In this document: positions 15,985-24,496 of the stretch, one piece after another
Position numbering within the stretch: position 1 is the stretch's first letter
Layout of the letters: each line of letters opens with the position of its first letter
Origin: a virus
Virus record (IMG/VR): IMGVR_UViG_3300023174_000413
Coordinates: 1-34,173 of that record
Length of the DNA: 34,173 bases
Direction: 5' to 3' (one strand)
Notes under the pieces: generated by a model
The model's input: only the letters and a program-made list of their open reading frames with translations
What the model was told of the DNA's origin: nothing
Databases searched by the model: none
Program-made: the position numbers and the translations under genes

Positions 15985-17261
15985 TGGGTTTTCGTTGGAA
16001 AAAAGTTCTTAGGTTTGTTGCTCCTATTATTGCTATTGCTGCTCCTGGTATTGGGACAAGTATTGGATATGCAATTCTTGGGGTGGGTGATGTTATTGCT
16101 GGTGCGGCATTAGCAGGAAACATTGCTGCTGCAACGGGGGTTTCTACGATAACTGCTGCGTCTGTTGTTGCAGCCACAGGTGCGGCAACAATTTCTGCTG
16201 GTGTGACCGCCGCTCAAGGTGGAGACGGCGCGGACATTATTAGAGCCGCAGCTACAGCAAGCTCGGCAAGTATTACTAACGTTGCGGCGGGGGGTGGAAT
16301 TGGCGGAGCGAGCGCTGGATCTGCTGTTGGAACTGCTATAGCAGGTGGAAATTTAGAAAATGTCGCTACCAACGTAGTCGCTGCTGCTACTGGGGCTGCT
16401 GTTACTCAACAACTAGGACCAGGCGCGGGTGCAATTGCTACCGATTTGGTGAAGACAGGCGGAGTGTCTGACCGAACATTGATAACCGCAGCACTTGCTG
16501 AAGGTAGAGTAGAAGGAACTCCGCAGTCTGGTGCGTCTAAAATTGAAAGTCTTTACGATCGTCTGACCGCTCCTGCTGCAAAAGAAGGGTCTCAACCAAT
16601 CACTATTGGTAATGCAACATATCAAGAATTGCAAGATGGGAGCGCAAAAGTAACAAGAGGGTCAAATGTAACAATCATGAGTCCGGACAGTTTTGCAGAT
16701 GTCAAAGAGCAGTATTTGCAAGACATGGTGACCACTCCTGTTACCGATCCTTCAACAACTCTTCCTCCTGTTAATGTTACTGCTGGGAACGAAGTTGGCT
16801 TATCCCCTACGGTTACAGACACAGACGTAGTCAATCAAATTGTTGCGGAACAACCATCAACGGCATTAGACCCAGTCACAATTCAAGGAAAAAGAGAAGC
16901 AAACGTATCACCAGTTGTTACAGGGTTAGATCCAGTCACTGTTACCGCACAGACTGACGTTCCTTCTGAACCTACTCCTGAACCAGAAAAAAAAGAAGAA
17001 GAACCTAAAAAAGAAAAAGAACCTGAAGAAAAACCTAAAGAACAACCTAAAAGTCTATACCCAACTGTCACCAGCGTTCCACCTCCCAAGAGACCAGGAA
17101 GACAACCTATAATCACGGGTGAAAGTCCCGCTAGGTTGCTCGCAGACGCTCTGGCGGCGTACCGGCCATCTGGTGCTATAGAGGGCGGAGAGTCTGGCAA
17201 AGAAAGGCAAAATGTCTGGAATGAAAAATCACTGCGTCTCAAAGACGCTCTGGGGTTGTAA
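15984..17261 (+). CDS. Ala/Gly-rich candidate ejection protein
   Basis: A 425-residue protein. Residues about 10-160 are hydrophobic Ala/Gly/Ile-rich with glycine-zipper spacing (IIAIAAPGIGTSIGYAI; AAATGVSTITAASVVAATGAA, cited as short pieces), as in proteins that insert into the host membrane on DNA entry. A central region follows, then a disordered Glu/Lys/Pro stretch (about 333-356, EKKEEEPKKEKEPEEKPK). It is the first of four large genes between fibres and lysis genes, where podoviruses keep internal virion proteins. No enzymatic domain is seen. Function is inferred from composition and place. Confidence 0.62.
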   Translation: MGFRWKKVLRFVAPIIAIAAPGIGTSIGYAILGVGDVIAGAALAGNIAAATGVSTITAASVVAATGAATISAGVTAAQGGDGADIIRAAATASSASITNVAAGGGIGGASAGSAVGTAIAGGNLENVATNVVAAATGAAVTQQLGPGAGAIATDLVKTGGVSDRTLITAALAEGRVEGTPQSGASKIESLYDRLTAPAAKEGSQPITIGNATYQELQDGSAKVTRGSNVTIMSPDSFADVKEQYLQDMVTTPVTDPSTTLPPVNVTAGNEVGLSPTVTDTDVVNQIVAEQPSTALDPVTIQGKREANVSPVVTGLDPVTVTAQTDVPSEPTPEPEKKEEEPKKEKEPEEKPKEQPKSLYPTVTSVPPPKRPGRQPIITGESPARLLADALAAYRPSGAIEGGESGKERQNVWNEKSLRLKDALGL

Positions 17262-18413
17262 ATGAGTGAACTACGCAAGATGACCCGTATGGGTGGAGAT
17301 CTCCGCAAGATTGCCCGTCTGTTGCAAGACAAGGGCAGGAACGGGGATACGATCCTGGCGCACATCAACCCCCGTGAGGCTGCACTCCTGCGTGAGCAAG
17401 GAGGGTCTGGGACCGTCAACCCAGAAACAGGATTGCCAGAGTTCTACACTGATGATTACGGGAACCCTATTCCTGAAACTGGTTACGAAAACGTGCCAGA
17501 AGGATTGTTTGAGGGAGCGGCTTACATTCCAGACAGCACAGGGTATGAGTCTGTTTCTCAAATGCCGTTTGAATGGCCACGGTCTGTATTGCCAGCAACT
17601 GGTTATGATGCTCTACGCGGCCCTATTGGTCCCGAACTTGATATTACCGCTCCTGCTACACGTTCATTTGCCGCTCAACCTCAGCAACAAACATTTGAAG
17701 CAAATTACTTCCCTGAGTCAACATTCCAAGACATGGCTGGTTTTAGACCAGCGTTTGCTGACAACGCGCCAACGTCTCTCGGACTTGCTCAAGGAATATA
17801 CGGTCAAGACACAACTCCTTTTTCAACTCCTACTTCACTTGGCCTGACACGCGGTGCATATGGTCAAGACGCAACTGGTCTTTTAGAAAAAGGCGGTCTA
17901 CCAGAAAAAGGGTTCTTGGATTCCCTCACTGGTGGTGACAAATTACGTTTGGGACTAGGTGCACTAGGTGGTCTACAGACTGCACTGACAGCTCGCAAAG
18001 CTCGTCAGGGTTCTCAAGATGCTGCAAGGCGTATATCTGAAATTGGCAGGCCGTATCAACAGCAAGGTCTGGCTCAACAGTCTGCCGCTTCTCGCGGTGA
18101 GTTGACCCCAGTTAACCAGCAGGCTCTGGACGCTATGAGAGCCAGGGCTTCTCAAGCCGGTGTTGCTCGTGGTGGAGTAGGTGTGGCACAACAGCAGAGG
18201 GCAGAGGAAGACCTGCGTCAGAGGCTGTTGGCAGCGCAGCAGGACTTTGGGTTAAAGTTGTCTGGTATTGGCGATCAATACACGGCCAAGGCCATCACAG
18301 AGGGTATCCGTGCTGATGCGGAGATTGCTTCTTTGTACGGTCAGTATTTTGGTAACTTGACTCGATTAGCTGCTCCTAGCGTAATCCAAGCAAATCAACC
18401 TGTTGGAAAGTAA
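17262..18413 (+). CDS. Candidate internal virion protein
   Basis: A 383-residue protein starting immediately after the preceding stop. Residues about 29-64 carry GDTILAHINPREAALL followed by GGSGTVNPETGLPEFY, a block I recognise from uncharacterised virion proteins of other phages. The middle is Pro/Gly/Tyr-rich and repetitive (SLGLAQGIYGQDTTPFSTP and SLGLTRGAYGQDATGL are an internal repeat pair near 170-205). The C-terminal third (about 240-383) is a long helix-rich, Gln/Ala/Arg-rich segment, typical of internal core or ejection proteins. Confidence 0.65.
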   Translation: MSELRKMTRMGGDLRKIARLLQDKGRNGDTILAHINPREAALLREQGGSGTVNPETGLPEFYTDDYGNPIPETGYENVPEGLFEGAAYIPDSTGYESVSQMPFEWPRSVLPATGYDALRGPIGPELDITAPATRSFAAQPQQQTFEANYFPESTFQDMAGFRPAFADNAPTSLGLAQGIYGQDTTPFSTPTSLGLTRGAYGQDATGLLEKGGLPEKGFLDSLTGGDKLRLGLGALGGLQTALTARKARQGSQDAARRISEIGRPYQQQGLAQQSAASRGELTPVNQQALDAMRARASQAGVARGGVGVAQQQRAEEDLRQRLLAAQQDFGLKLSGIGDQYTAKAITEGIRADAEIASLYGQYFGNLTRLAAPSVIQANQPVGK

Positions 18414-18415
18414 CC

Positions 18416-20173
18416 ATGGCAACCACTTTTGACGCGGTAAACAATCCATTAAGTCCGCTGGGTCTTACTTCTTTAATAAGTGGTTCTTCAAAAGAAAATC
18501 CTGCAAATACAGGAAATCGTCTTGAAGACGAAGCCTCCGATCTCGGGAAAAGAGAAGAAAGATTTTTAAGTTCTAACATTGATTTAACTCGCGAGCTTGG
18601 CGATTTGATGATTAGAGATGCAGAAGGGAAAAACCTTCTTGCAATAAGAGAAAAAGAATTACAATCGGAACACGACAGAGAAAGAAAACGTATCCGAGAC
18701 AAATTGGGAGAGGAATACTACAACTCTCCTGATATGCAAGAATTTAAAAAATTTGCTGATGAGTCGGCAGATAAAATGATGTTTGTTCCAAGTGAAACAA
18801 CAATTCCTTTGTTGGGTGTTGTATTTGCAACCATTGGCGCAACTGGACTCTTGCTAGGTGGATTAAGTAAAAACAATGCCAAAGCAGCGTTGTCGGCAAT
18901 GAACGGCATGGCAGAAGGTTTTGGCAAAGGAAAAGAAGATCTGTATAAACAAGAACGTCAGACATTTGACGCCAACGTCAAGGCTATGACCCAACGAATG
19001 GGAATTTTAAAAGCAAAACTTGATGTTGCTAGAGAAAAAATGAAGTACGACGCTGAATCAGCCGATCTTGAAGCTAATGCAGCTTTTGCAGAGGCCGGTG
19101 CTGATTTTTTGAAAGCTAACAAAGACAAGTTTGGTTTGCAAGACAGCATCACTAAACTTGAAACGCAGATCAAACAGAATGATACCTGGGCTAGGTTGAT
19201 GGCGACCAAGAGAGAGTCTGCTATGAAACAACTAGAATCTCAAAAATTTAGATCTCACGAATCTGAATTGACAAGAAGCTCAAACATAGCAATTCAGAGA
19301 ATGCTGGAACTTGGCAGAGACGAAAGAGCAGAAGAAAGCCGTCAGGCTGCAGCAGAAAGGCAAGCAGAAAATATTAAAGCCGCGAAAGAGAGAGATGAAA
19401 AAAACCGTCAGGATGCAAAAGAAAGAGCGGCAGCAGATAGAAACATGAGAGCATACATTGCTCAATTGGGTCAGCAAAAAGTCCAACCAATTGGAATGGC
19501 AGACGGTCAATTATTAGTAATGGATGGCCGTGGAAACATTAGTTCTAAACTATTACCAAAAGGCGCCCAATTAGCTGGCAAACTAGCCGAGAAAGGCGGC
19601 ACATCTTTGAAGCCAGGAGTTAAGTTACAAGAAGGGTATGTGGCTCAGAATATTTTTTTATCAGATATAACAGAAATGAAAAATCAGTTGCAAGATCCTG
19701 ACCTACAAAAACTCATTAAAAACTACAGGCCAGAAGCATTTTTCTCTGAAAAGTCAGAGTATTTAGATCAACTGTTGTCTACAAATCTTCCTCCAAAACT
19801 GAATAAATTTTTGACAACAGTTAAAGATTTTAGGAATAACTATTATCTTGACAAGTCTGGTAAAGCAGTTACCGCGGGTGAAGCGTTGCGCAGCTACGGT
19901 GTTGTTCCTCAACCTGGAGACACCGCAGAAAGAATGACACAAAAATTTGATGGATTAGAAAAAAGAGTAAAAAATCAAATTGCAATCAATCAACAATTGT
20001 ATGGATTCCCAGAGTTAAAAATCCCCTCTGGAACATCGACTGGCCTTGTTCCAAATCAAAGTTACGGGATCTCGGCACAAGAATCTTCTGGCCCAAAAGA
20101 AGGTGATGAAGCTCCATCTAAAAGTGGTAAGCCTATGGTATTCAAGAATGGTTCATGGGAGTACAAGCAATAA
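18416..20173 (+). CDS. Coiled-coil candidate internal virion protein
   Basis: A 585-residue protein. A hydrophobic segment (IPLLGVVFATIGATGLLLGG, about 129-148) is followed by a long charged coiled coil (about 160-350: KYDAESADLEANAAFAEAG, ERAEESRQAAAERQAENIK). The C-terminal part is mixed and ends KPMVFKNGSWEYKQ. A membrane-active helix combined with a long coiled coil suits a protein ejected with the DNA. ATG is preceded by GGAAAGTAACC. No enzymatic motif is seen. Confidence 0.65.
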   Translation: MATTFDAVNNPLSPLGLTSLISGSSKENPANTGNRLEDEASDLGKREERFLSSNIDLTRELGDLMIRDAEGKNLLAIREKELQSEHDRERKRIRDKLGEEYYNSPDMQEFKKFADESADKMMFVPSETTIPLLGVVFATIGATGLLLGGLSKNNAKAALSAMNGMAEGFGKGKEDLYKQERQTFDANVKAMTQRMGILKAKLDVAREKMKYDAESADLEANAAFAEAGADFLKANKDKFGLQDSITKLETQIKQNDTWARLMATKRESAMKQLESQKFRSHESELTRSSNIAIQRMLELGRDERAEESRQAAAERQAENIKAAKERDEKNRQDAKERAAADRNMRAYIAQLGQQKVQPIGMADGQLLVMDGRGNISSKLLPKGAQLAGKLAEKGGTSLKPGVKLQEGYVAQNIFLSDITEMKNQLQDPDLQKLIKNYRPEAFFSEKSEYLDQLLSTNLPPKLNKFLTTVKDFRNNYYLDKSGKAVTAGEALRSYGVVPQPGDTAERMTQKFDGLEKRVKNQIAINQQLYGFPELKIPSGTSTGLVPNQSYGISAQESSGPKEGDEAPSKSGKPMVFKNGSWEYKQ

Positions 20174-22935
20174 TGGCTACCGTACCTAAAGAAGACATAC
20201 CAAGCAATCTTGTACCGGCATCTGATTTGCCACAAAACTTTCGAACACCAGAGCCAAAAGACGAAGATAGTTTTGGAACTCGTGCTAGAAAAGTTGCAAC
20301 AGAAGCACTTGTTGGTGGTGGAGCCGGTTACTTTGCTCCAGAAATAATGACTGGATTGGGTGCTGCTGCGTCTGCTTTCCCTGCTACCGCTCCTGCTGGG
20401 CGAGCGTTGTTTGAGATTGGCAGAGCAACTCGTGGCGCCAGATTGGGAAGCGCAACTGCTGGTGCGTTTGGTGGTGCAGCATCAGAAGTTGTTGGTCAAG
20501 GAACAAAAGCAGCAGGATATAGCGAGCCAGTAGAGCAGGCAGCAAGGTTTGTTAGTGGACTTGCTGGGCCATCTATCATTGCAGAACCAGCAAGATTGTT
20601 GACCAACCGTTTTGGTTATGGTTTGGCTAGTTTGATAAATAGAGGTACTGGTCTTCCAATTGGTACTGGATTGAGGACAATTGGACAAATTGCATCAGAG
20701 AAAGGAGTCAAAGAACTTAATCTCACTGCACAACAGCAGCAGTTTATCAATGATAAGTTGACTGCCATCCGTGGTGGTGCTGAGTCTTTCCAGCCAGCCA
20801 AGGATGTGTTTGCCATGTTCCGCCAGGGCGCAAACAGCATCTTGCGTCAAGCAGAGACACAATCAGCAGACCTAGAGCGCCAAGCAAACGATTTGATCGC
20901 ACAGGCGCAGTCCCAAGCTGGACCGGCATCAGCAGAGACAGCATCAAGAATTAGCAGGCTACAAAGCCAACTCAATGCTTCGGCTGACAAGATGAGGGCT
21001 GGTGCAGAAACAGAAGCTAACAAACTACGAGATCAGGCTAAGAAATTAGCTCAAGCAGTTCGAGACAAAGCAGATACTCAAGCACCAGAACTGCGCTCAA
21101 GAGCAGAGCAAGAAGCTAACTCTATCTTGGCTACAGCAGATCAGGAGGCCAATAATATTATCAACGAGGCCCAGCGTCGCGTCACTAAAACGGAAGGCGT
21201 CAGAGACAGACTTGGCCCGAAAATGCAAAAAAGAATTGCAGCGGTTGAACAAAAAACTGGTGAGTTAGGTGAAAAGCGAAAGCCATCTGAATTGGGTGGT
21301 TCTATCCGTCAGTTCTTTGAAGGTGAGTTCAACAGGCTCAAAGGAGTGAGAGAGGGTAACGTACAGACACTCAAAACAGCAGCATTTGATGAAGCTGCCG
21401 CAAAAGAAAGGTCTGGAAAAAGATACCAAGAAACCAAGGCATATAAAGAAGCAATTTCGTTAATTGACAACAAAGTCAGAAACGCAGAAACCGGATTGCT
21501 CAATGTTGGTCCTGATGAACTCAAAGGTCTAACTGCAATCAGAGATGTAATCAGGCGCGGCGTTGGTAAGCAAGGTGTAGATGAAGCAGGTAACCCAACT
21601 GTTACCTACACTCCCCTGAGTTTCCAAGCACTGGAGAACATGAGACGCCAGTTGCGTGACCGTGCGTTTGGGCTCCCAGCAGAAGGTTACGATGCCATAG
21701 CACAGCAACGCGCTGGTGATCTTGCTGACTCTATTGAGAAGATTCAGAGAGAATTTTCTCCTGGGTTTGGCAAATACCTCGAGCAGTACAAGGCTGACTC
21801 TCAGCCACTAAATGATTTTAAGAGCAAACTTGGTCAGGCAATTCTTGGTAAGTCTGAGTCAGATTTTGGGAAGTATTCTACGGATGAGTTTGCGCTGGCA
21901 GACAAAGCGTTCTACAGCGCAGGAAGTGTAGACCAGCTCACGAAGGTTGCCGGTCCTAAAGCAGCAGAACAATTGGCAAGATCGTTCATTGCTAACCGGA
22001 TCAAAGGTGGAAGTGCTAAAGAAATCTTGTCTGTGATTCAAGACAGGAACATCTCTGACTGGATTGGCAAATTTCCTGCGCTTGAACAGGAACTCAATAA
22101 TCTTGCACAACAAGCAGGAATTGTTGAGCGTGTTGGAACGAAACGAGGAAAACTGGCAGCAGCCTTGCGTACTCAAATTAGCAATTTGCCTACTCAAGAG
22201 GGAACAAAGGCAAGAACCTTGGAACGAGAGGCAGAAAGAAAGGCCGGTAGTATTACCCGTAAAGCGGAGACTGCTGCTTCCAAGTTGGAACGTCAAGCAG
22301 AAAATTTGCCGCCTAAGATTGAAGAGCGTGGTGAGCGCGCAGCAGAGCGAGTGATGGGACGAACAGAGGCTGACATTACCGCTGGTGCTGGGCAAGTCAG
22401 CAAAGAAGCCTCAAGACTTAAAACAGAAGCCGCCGATGTGCAGGCCGCTCTTGAGGAAGAAGCTAAAAAGCGTGCAAAGCCATTGACTGAACAAGCGGGT
22501 GAAATCACAAAAGAAGCCAAGAAAAAAGCAGATCTTATCCTTGGGAAGACCGTTGAACCCAAGCGTGTGGCTGACTTCTTATTGCGTGGCGATCGTGACG
22601 AATGGTCAACAATTGCTCCTATCATCGCTGGAACTCCTGGTGGTAAAGAAAAACTTGCCAGTGCTGTTGGTCAAGTCATAGCAGACAGGGCCAACCAAAG
22701 CCTCAAGGGTGCTATTGCAGACATGAAATTAATGGCAGACAACCTTGTGTCAAGCAACTTAATGTCTAAGGCAGAAGCAGACAAATTGATTGGCAAACTT
22801 GAAGAAGTGTTTGTTATGCCCATAGATGAAGCAACGAGAACAACATTTACTGATCGTTTGATTAGAAACGCTATTATTACTGTTTATCCAATGGCAGAAA
22901 GTGCTGGTGAAAAAGTAGGAGAAGCCACGAGATGA
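20173..22935 (+). CDS. Very large coiled-coil candidate ejection protein
   Basis: About 920 residues, starting MATVPKEDIP at a TAATG junction with the preceding gene; an ATG at 20155 would add six residues but lacks a ribosome-binding site. It has a hydrophobic Ala/Gly region (about 40-110), then a first long charged repeat helix (about 223-372: ETEANKLRDQAKKLAQ, EQEANSILATADQEA), a middle globular part, and a second repeat helix (about 653-796: TLEREAERKAGSITRKAE, KEAKKKADLILGK). Such size, location and helix content match internal virion or ejection proteins. I see no lysozyme motif. Confidence 0.68.
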   Translation: MATVPKEDIPSNLVPASDLPQNFRTPEPKDEDSFGTRARKVATEALVGGGAGYFAPEIMTGLGAAASAFPATAPAGRALFEIGRATRGARLGSATAGAFGGAASEVVGQGTKAAGYSEPVEQAARFVSGLAGPSIIAEPARLLTNRFGYGLASLINRGTGLPIGTGLRTIGQIASEKGVKELNLTAQQQQFINDKLTAIRGGAESFQPAKDVFAMFRQGANSILRQAETQSADLERQANDLIAQAQSQAGPASAETASRISRLQSQLNASADKMRAGAETEANKLRDQAKKLAQAVRDKADTQAPELRSRAEQEANSILATADQEANNIINEAQRRVTKTEGVRDRLGPKMQKRIAAVEQKTGELGEKRKPSELGGSIRQFFEGEFNRLKGVREGNVQTLKTAAFDEAAAKERSGKRYQETKAYKEAISLIDNKVRNAETGLLNVGPDELKGLTAIRDVIRRGVGKQGVDEAGNPTVTYTPLSFQALENMRRQLRDRAFGLPAEGYDAIAQQRAGDLADSIEKIQREFSPGFGKYLEQYKADSQPLNDFKSKLGQAILGKSESDFGKYSTDEFALADKAFYSAGSVDQLTKVAGPKAAEQLARSFIANRIKGGSAKEILSVIQDRNISDWIGKFPALEQELNNLAQQAGIVERVGTKRGKLAAALRTQISNLPTQEGTKARTLEREAERKAGSITRKAETAASKLERQAENLPPKIEERGERAAERVMGRTEADITAGAGQVSKEASRLKTEAADVQAALEEEAKKRAKPLTEQAGEITKEAKKKADLILGKTVEPKRVADFLLRGDRDEWSTIAPIIAGTPGGKEKLASAVGQVIADRANQSLKGAIADMKLMADNLVSSNLMSKAEADKLIGKLEEVFVMPIDEATRTTFTDRLIRNAIITVYPMAESAGEKVGEATR

Positions 22936-23129
22936 GTAAGAAGCGTGGCATCAGCACAGATCTGGAGAAGGCGATCGCAGATATGCTGCGCGTGACCATC
23001 TCAGACCCGGAAGCCAGTTTGGATGCTAAGATGAAGGTTATCGACCGTGCGCTCAAGTTGGAAGCCCTACGCCTGAAAGACGAGGGTTCTGACTGGGGTA
23101 CGGGTTTTATGAACGATGACGATGAGTAA
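22932..23129 (+). CDS. Small helical hypothetical protein
   Basis: A 65-residue protein starting by ATGA overlap with the large preceding gene. It is helical and charged: STDLEKAIADMLRVTISDPEAS, then KMKVIDRALKLEALRLK, ending GFMNDDDE. I have seen this pattern in phages as a conserved small protein of uncertain role. Size and helix-rich nature leave open a DNA-binding packaging accessory, including a small terminase, but nothing decides that. Confidence 0.65.
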   Translation: MSKKRGISTDLEKAIADMLRVTISDPEASLDAKMKVIDRALKLEALRLKDEGSDWGTGFMNDDDE

Positions 23130-23134
23130 TCTAT

Positions 23135-23356
23135 ATGGAAGCTATCCAACTGATCAAACTAGCCTTGACCGTGGTGACGGACAGGCTTATTACCATCCTA
23201 GCCCTGCTGACCTCGTTTGGTTTAGGATGCTGGACAATGTGGGAGCCAACGTGGGAGCGAGTGGCAACACTCGGTATCTATGTGGCCTTCTGTTACCTTA
23301 CGATCACTGTCAAGGAGTATCGAAATGAAGAGCCGACCCCAGCAACGGGACCATAA
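23135..23356 (+). CDS. Small two-helix membrane protein (holin candidate)
   Basis: A 73-residue protein with two hydrophobic segments: about 15-33 (VTDRLITILALLTSFGLGC) and about 43-57 (VATLGIYVAFCYLTI), then a charged tail KEYRNEEPTPATGP. It opens the lysis region. Two helices with a charged C-terminus suit a class II holin. Another frame from 23116 is open, but its product has no plausible features. The ribosome-binding site is weak. Confidence 0.65.
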   Translation: MEAIQLIKLALTVVTDRLITILALLTSFGLGCWTMWEPTWERVATLGIYVAFCYLTITVKEYRNEEPTPATGP

Positions 23357-23540
23357 TCTAAACCAGCAGGTTGCCAGTCCTTTCCGGCCCCAACTGCCAC
23401 AGGAAGGCAGTCCTCACATGGTACGGTGGGAGCCAGGACAACTGCCTAAGGGTGGTTTCCGGTCGATCATTCCTTTCTGCGAAGGCGCGTACGATACCAA
23501 GCAGAGTCCGACTAGCGGTGCAGGCAAGAGGATCTACTGA
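23325..23540 (+). CDS. Small hypothetical protein in lysis region
   Basis: A 71-residue Pro/Gln/Arg-rich protein. I chose the ATG at 23325 because AAGGAG lies seven bases upstream; an upstream ATG at 23280 lies inside the membrane-protein gene and has no such site. There are no hydrophobic segments, signal peptide or lipobox, so it does not look like a spanin. Function is unknown. The stop shares its last base with the next start. Confidence 0.6.
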   Translation: MKSRPQQRDHNLNQQVASPFRPQLPQEGSPHMVRWEPGQLPKGGFRSIIPFCEGAYDTKQSPTSGAGKRIY

Positions 23541-23887
23541 TGGCCTACAACCAAGCCTTCTACCCTATGGGGAAGACGTTTGTTCTGGCTGGGAACGTCA
23601 ACATCCAGAGTGCAAACATCTCTGCTGACAGTCCTTGCAGTCAGTATCTATTTGTCAGTCATGAGCCATCAACTACACCTCCGGTGTATGTCAGGATCTC
23701 GGCTACATCTGGCGCTAATGCTGCTGTGCCAACGTCTGGCACTCCGGGGTATGGGGTACCTATCAGGCCGCAAGAATCAATTGTTTTGAGTGGACCTCAG
23801 TCTTCTACCAGCGCGAATGTGTTTATATCTTTCATTACTTCGACTGGATCTCACACGATCACAGTCACTCCTGGAGAAGGGATATGA
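23540..23887 (+). CDS. Beta-rich protein, paralogue of 12788 gene
   Basis: A 115-residue beta-rich protein. It begins MAYNQAFYPMGKT and ends FITSTGSHTITVTPGEGI; start and end match the fibre-module protein at 12788 (QAFTPMGNT; GITSTGNAVIYITPGDGV). The middle is Pro/Ser/Thr-rich (PSTTPPVYVRISATSG). It overlaps the holin-like gene by ATGA-type sharing. A virion-surface or adhesin domain seems more likely than a lysis function, although it sits among lysis genes. Confidence 0.6.
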   Translation: MAYNQAFYPMGKTFVLAGNVNIQSANISADSPCSQYLFVSHEPSTTPPVYVRISATSGANAAVPTSGTPGYGVPIRPQESIVLSGPQSSTSANVFISFITSTGSHTITVTPGEGI

Positions 23888-24057
23888 AATACTTGATTGA
23901 ACGATTTCGTGAGCCTAGCTCTTGGGCAGGCATTGCAGTCTTGATCAACGTCTTGACTCCATTTGTTGGAATCCCTCCCGGATTGGGAGACGCTCTGGTT
24001 CAGTTAGGAACCGCAGCGGCTGCTTTCGGAGCAGTGTTTCTGAGAGAAGGTGAGTGA
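23884..24057 (+). CDS. Small holin-like membrane protein (57 aa)
   Basis: The ORF starts at 23884, overlapping the preceding stop, and ends by overlapping the peptidase start at 24054. It reads MKYLIERFREPSSWAG, then two hydrophobic stretches (IAVLINVLTPFVGI and LVQLGTAAAAFGAVFL) with a short Pro/Gly turn, ending REGE. This layout is typical of small phage holins encoded just before the endolysin, which form membrane pores to release it. Overlaps on both sides support translation. Confidence 0.72.
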   Translation: MKYLIERFREPSSWAGIAVLINVLTPFVGIPPGLGDALVQLGTAAAAFGAVFLREGE

Positions 24058-24395
24058 GTCTTGTTAATGAGCAGGCAGAGTTCCTCAAGGACGTTGCCAA
24101 ACTTATCAACAAGTGTTTTGAGTTAGGATTCGTTGTGACCGGGGGTGAGCTGTGGCGCACTTCCGAGCAACAGGAGATCTATCTCAAGAAAGGATTGAGT
24201 AAGACCTCCAACTCCATGCACTTAAAAAGGTGCGCTATTGACTTGAACTTCTTCAGGGATGGAGTGCTGGTAGGCAAGAGGGAGCCATTGGTTCCTATTG
24301 GTGAGTATTGGCAGAGTCTCAATCCCAAGAATCGTTGGGGTGGCAATTTCACCAGCATTGTTGACTGCCCTCATTTTGAGAGGAATGTTGGCTAG
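24054..24395 (+). CDS. Endolysin, M15-type peptidase
   Basis: A 113-residue protein that cuts peptidoglycan cross-links, like the L-alanyl-D-glutamate peptidase of phage T5. The family signature is complete: SMHLKRCAIDLNF gives H56 and D63, and DCPHFE gives D104 and H107, forming the zinc site and catalytic acid. It has no signal peptide or separate wall-binding domain, so it needs a holin, which lies just upstream. The start is a GTG overlapping the holin end. It is slightly shorter than T5's enzyme. Confidence 0.88.
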   Translation: MSLVNEQAEFLKDVAKLINKCFELGFVVTGGELWRTSEQQEIYLKKGLSKTSNSMHLKRCAIDLNFFRDGVLVGKREPLVPIGEYWQSLNPKNRWGGNFTSIVDCPHFERNVG

Positions 24396-24496
24396 GCGGT
24401 TTGCAAATCTGAATTATTAAAACGAAAACAATCAGAAGTAGATCTTCTGTAACAATTGTGTGCTATTTGACGGGTTCCGTACTACGGGACTGAATC
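24396..24496 (+). other. Intergenic gap with a short hairpin
   Basis: This 101-base gap ends the lysis region. It holds an inverted repeat CAGAAG-TAGAT-CTTCTG (24433-24449), followed by TAACAATTG rather than a T-tract, and a near-palindrome CCGTACTACGG about 24476. It could be a weak terminator or processing site. No promoter is evident, and the metallophosphoesterase start at 24497 lacks a clear ribosome-binding site. Confidence 0.4.

Noticed and set aside
23116-23328. 70-codon frame overlapping the membrane-protein gene
   Set aside because: It duplicates coding space of a clear two-helix membrane protein and has no support.
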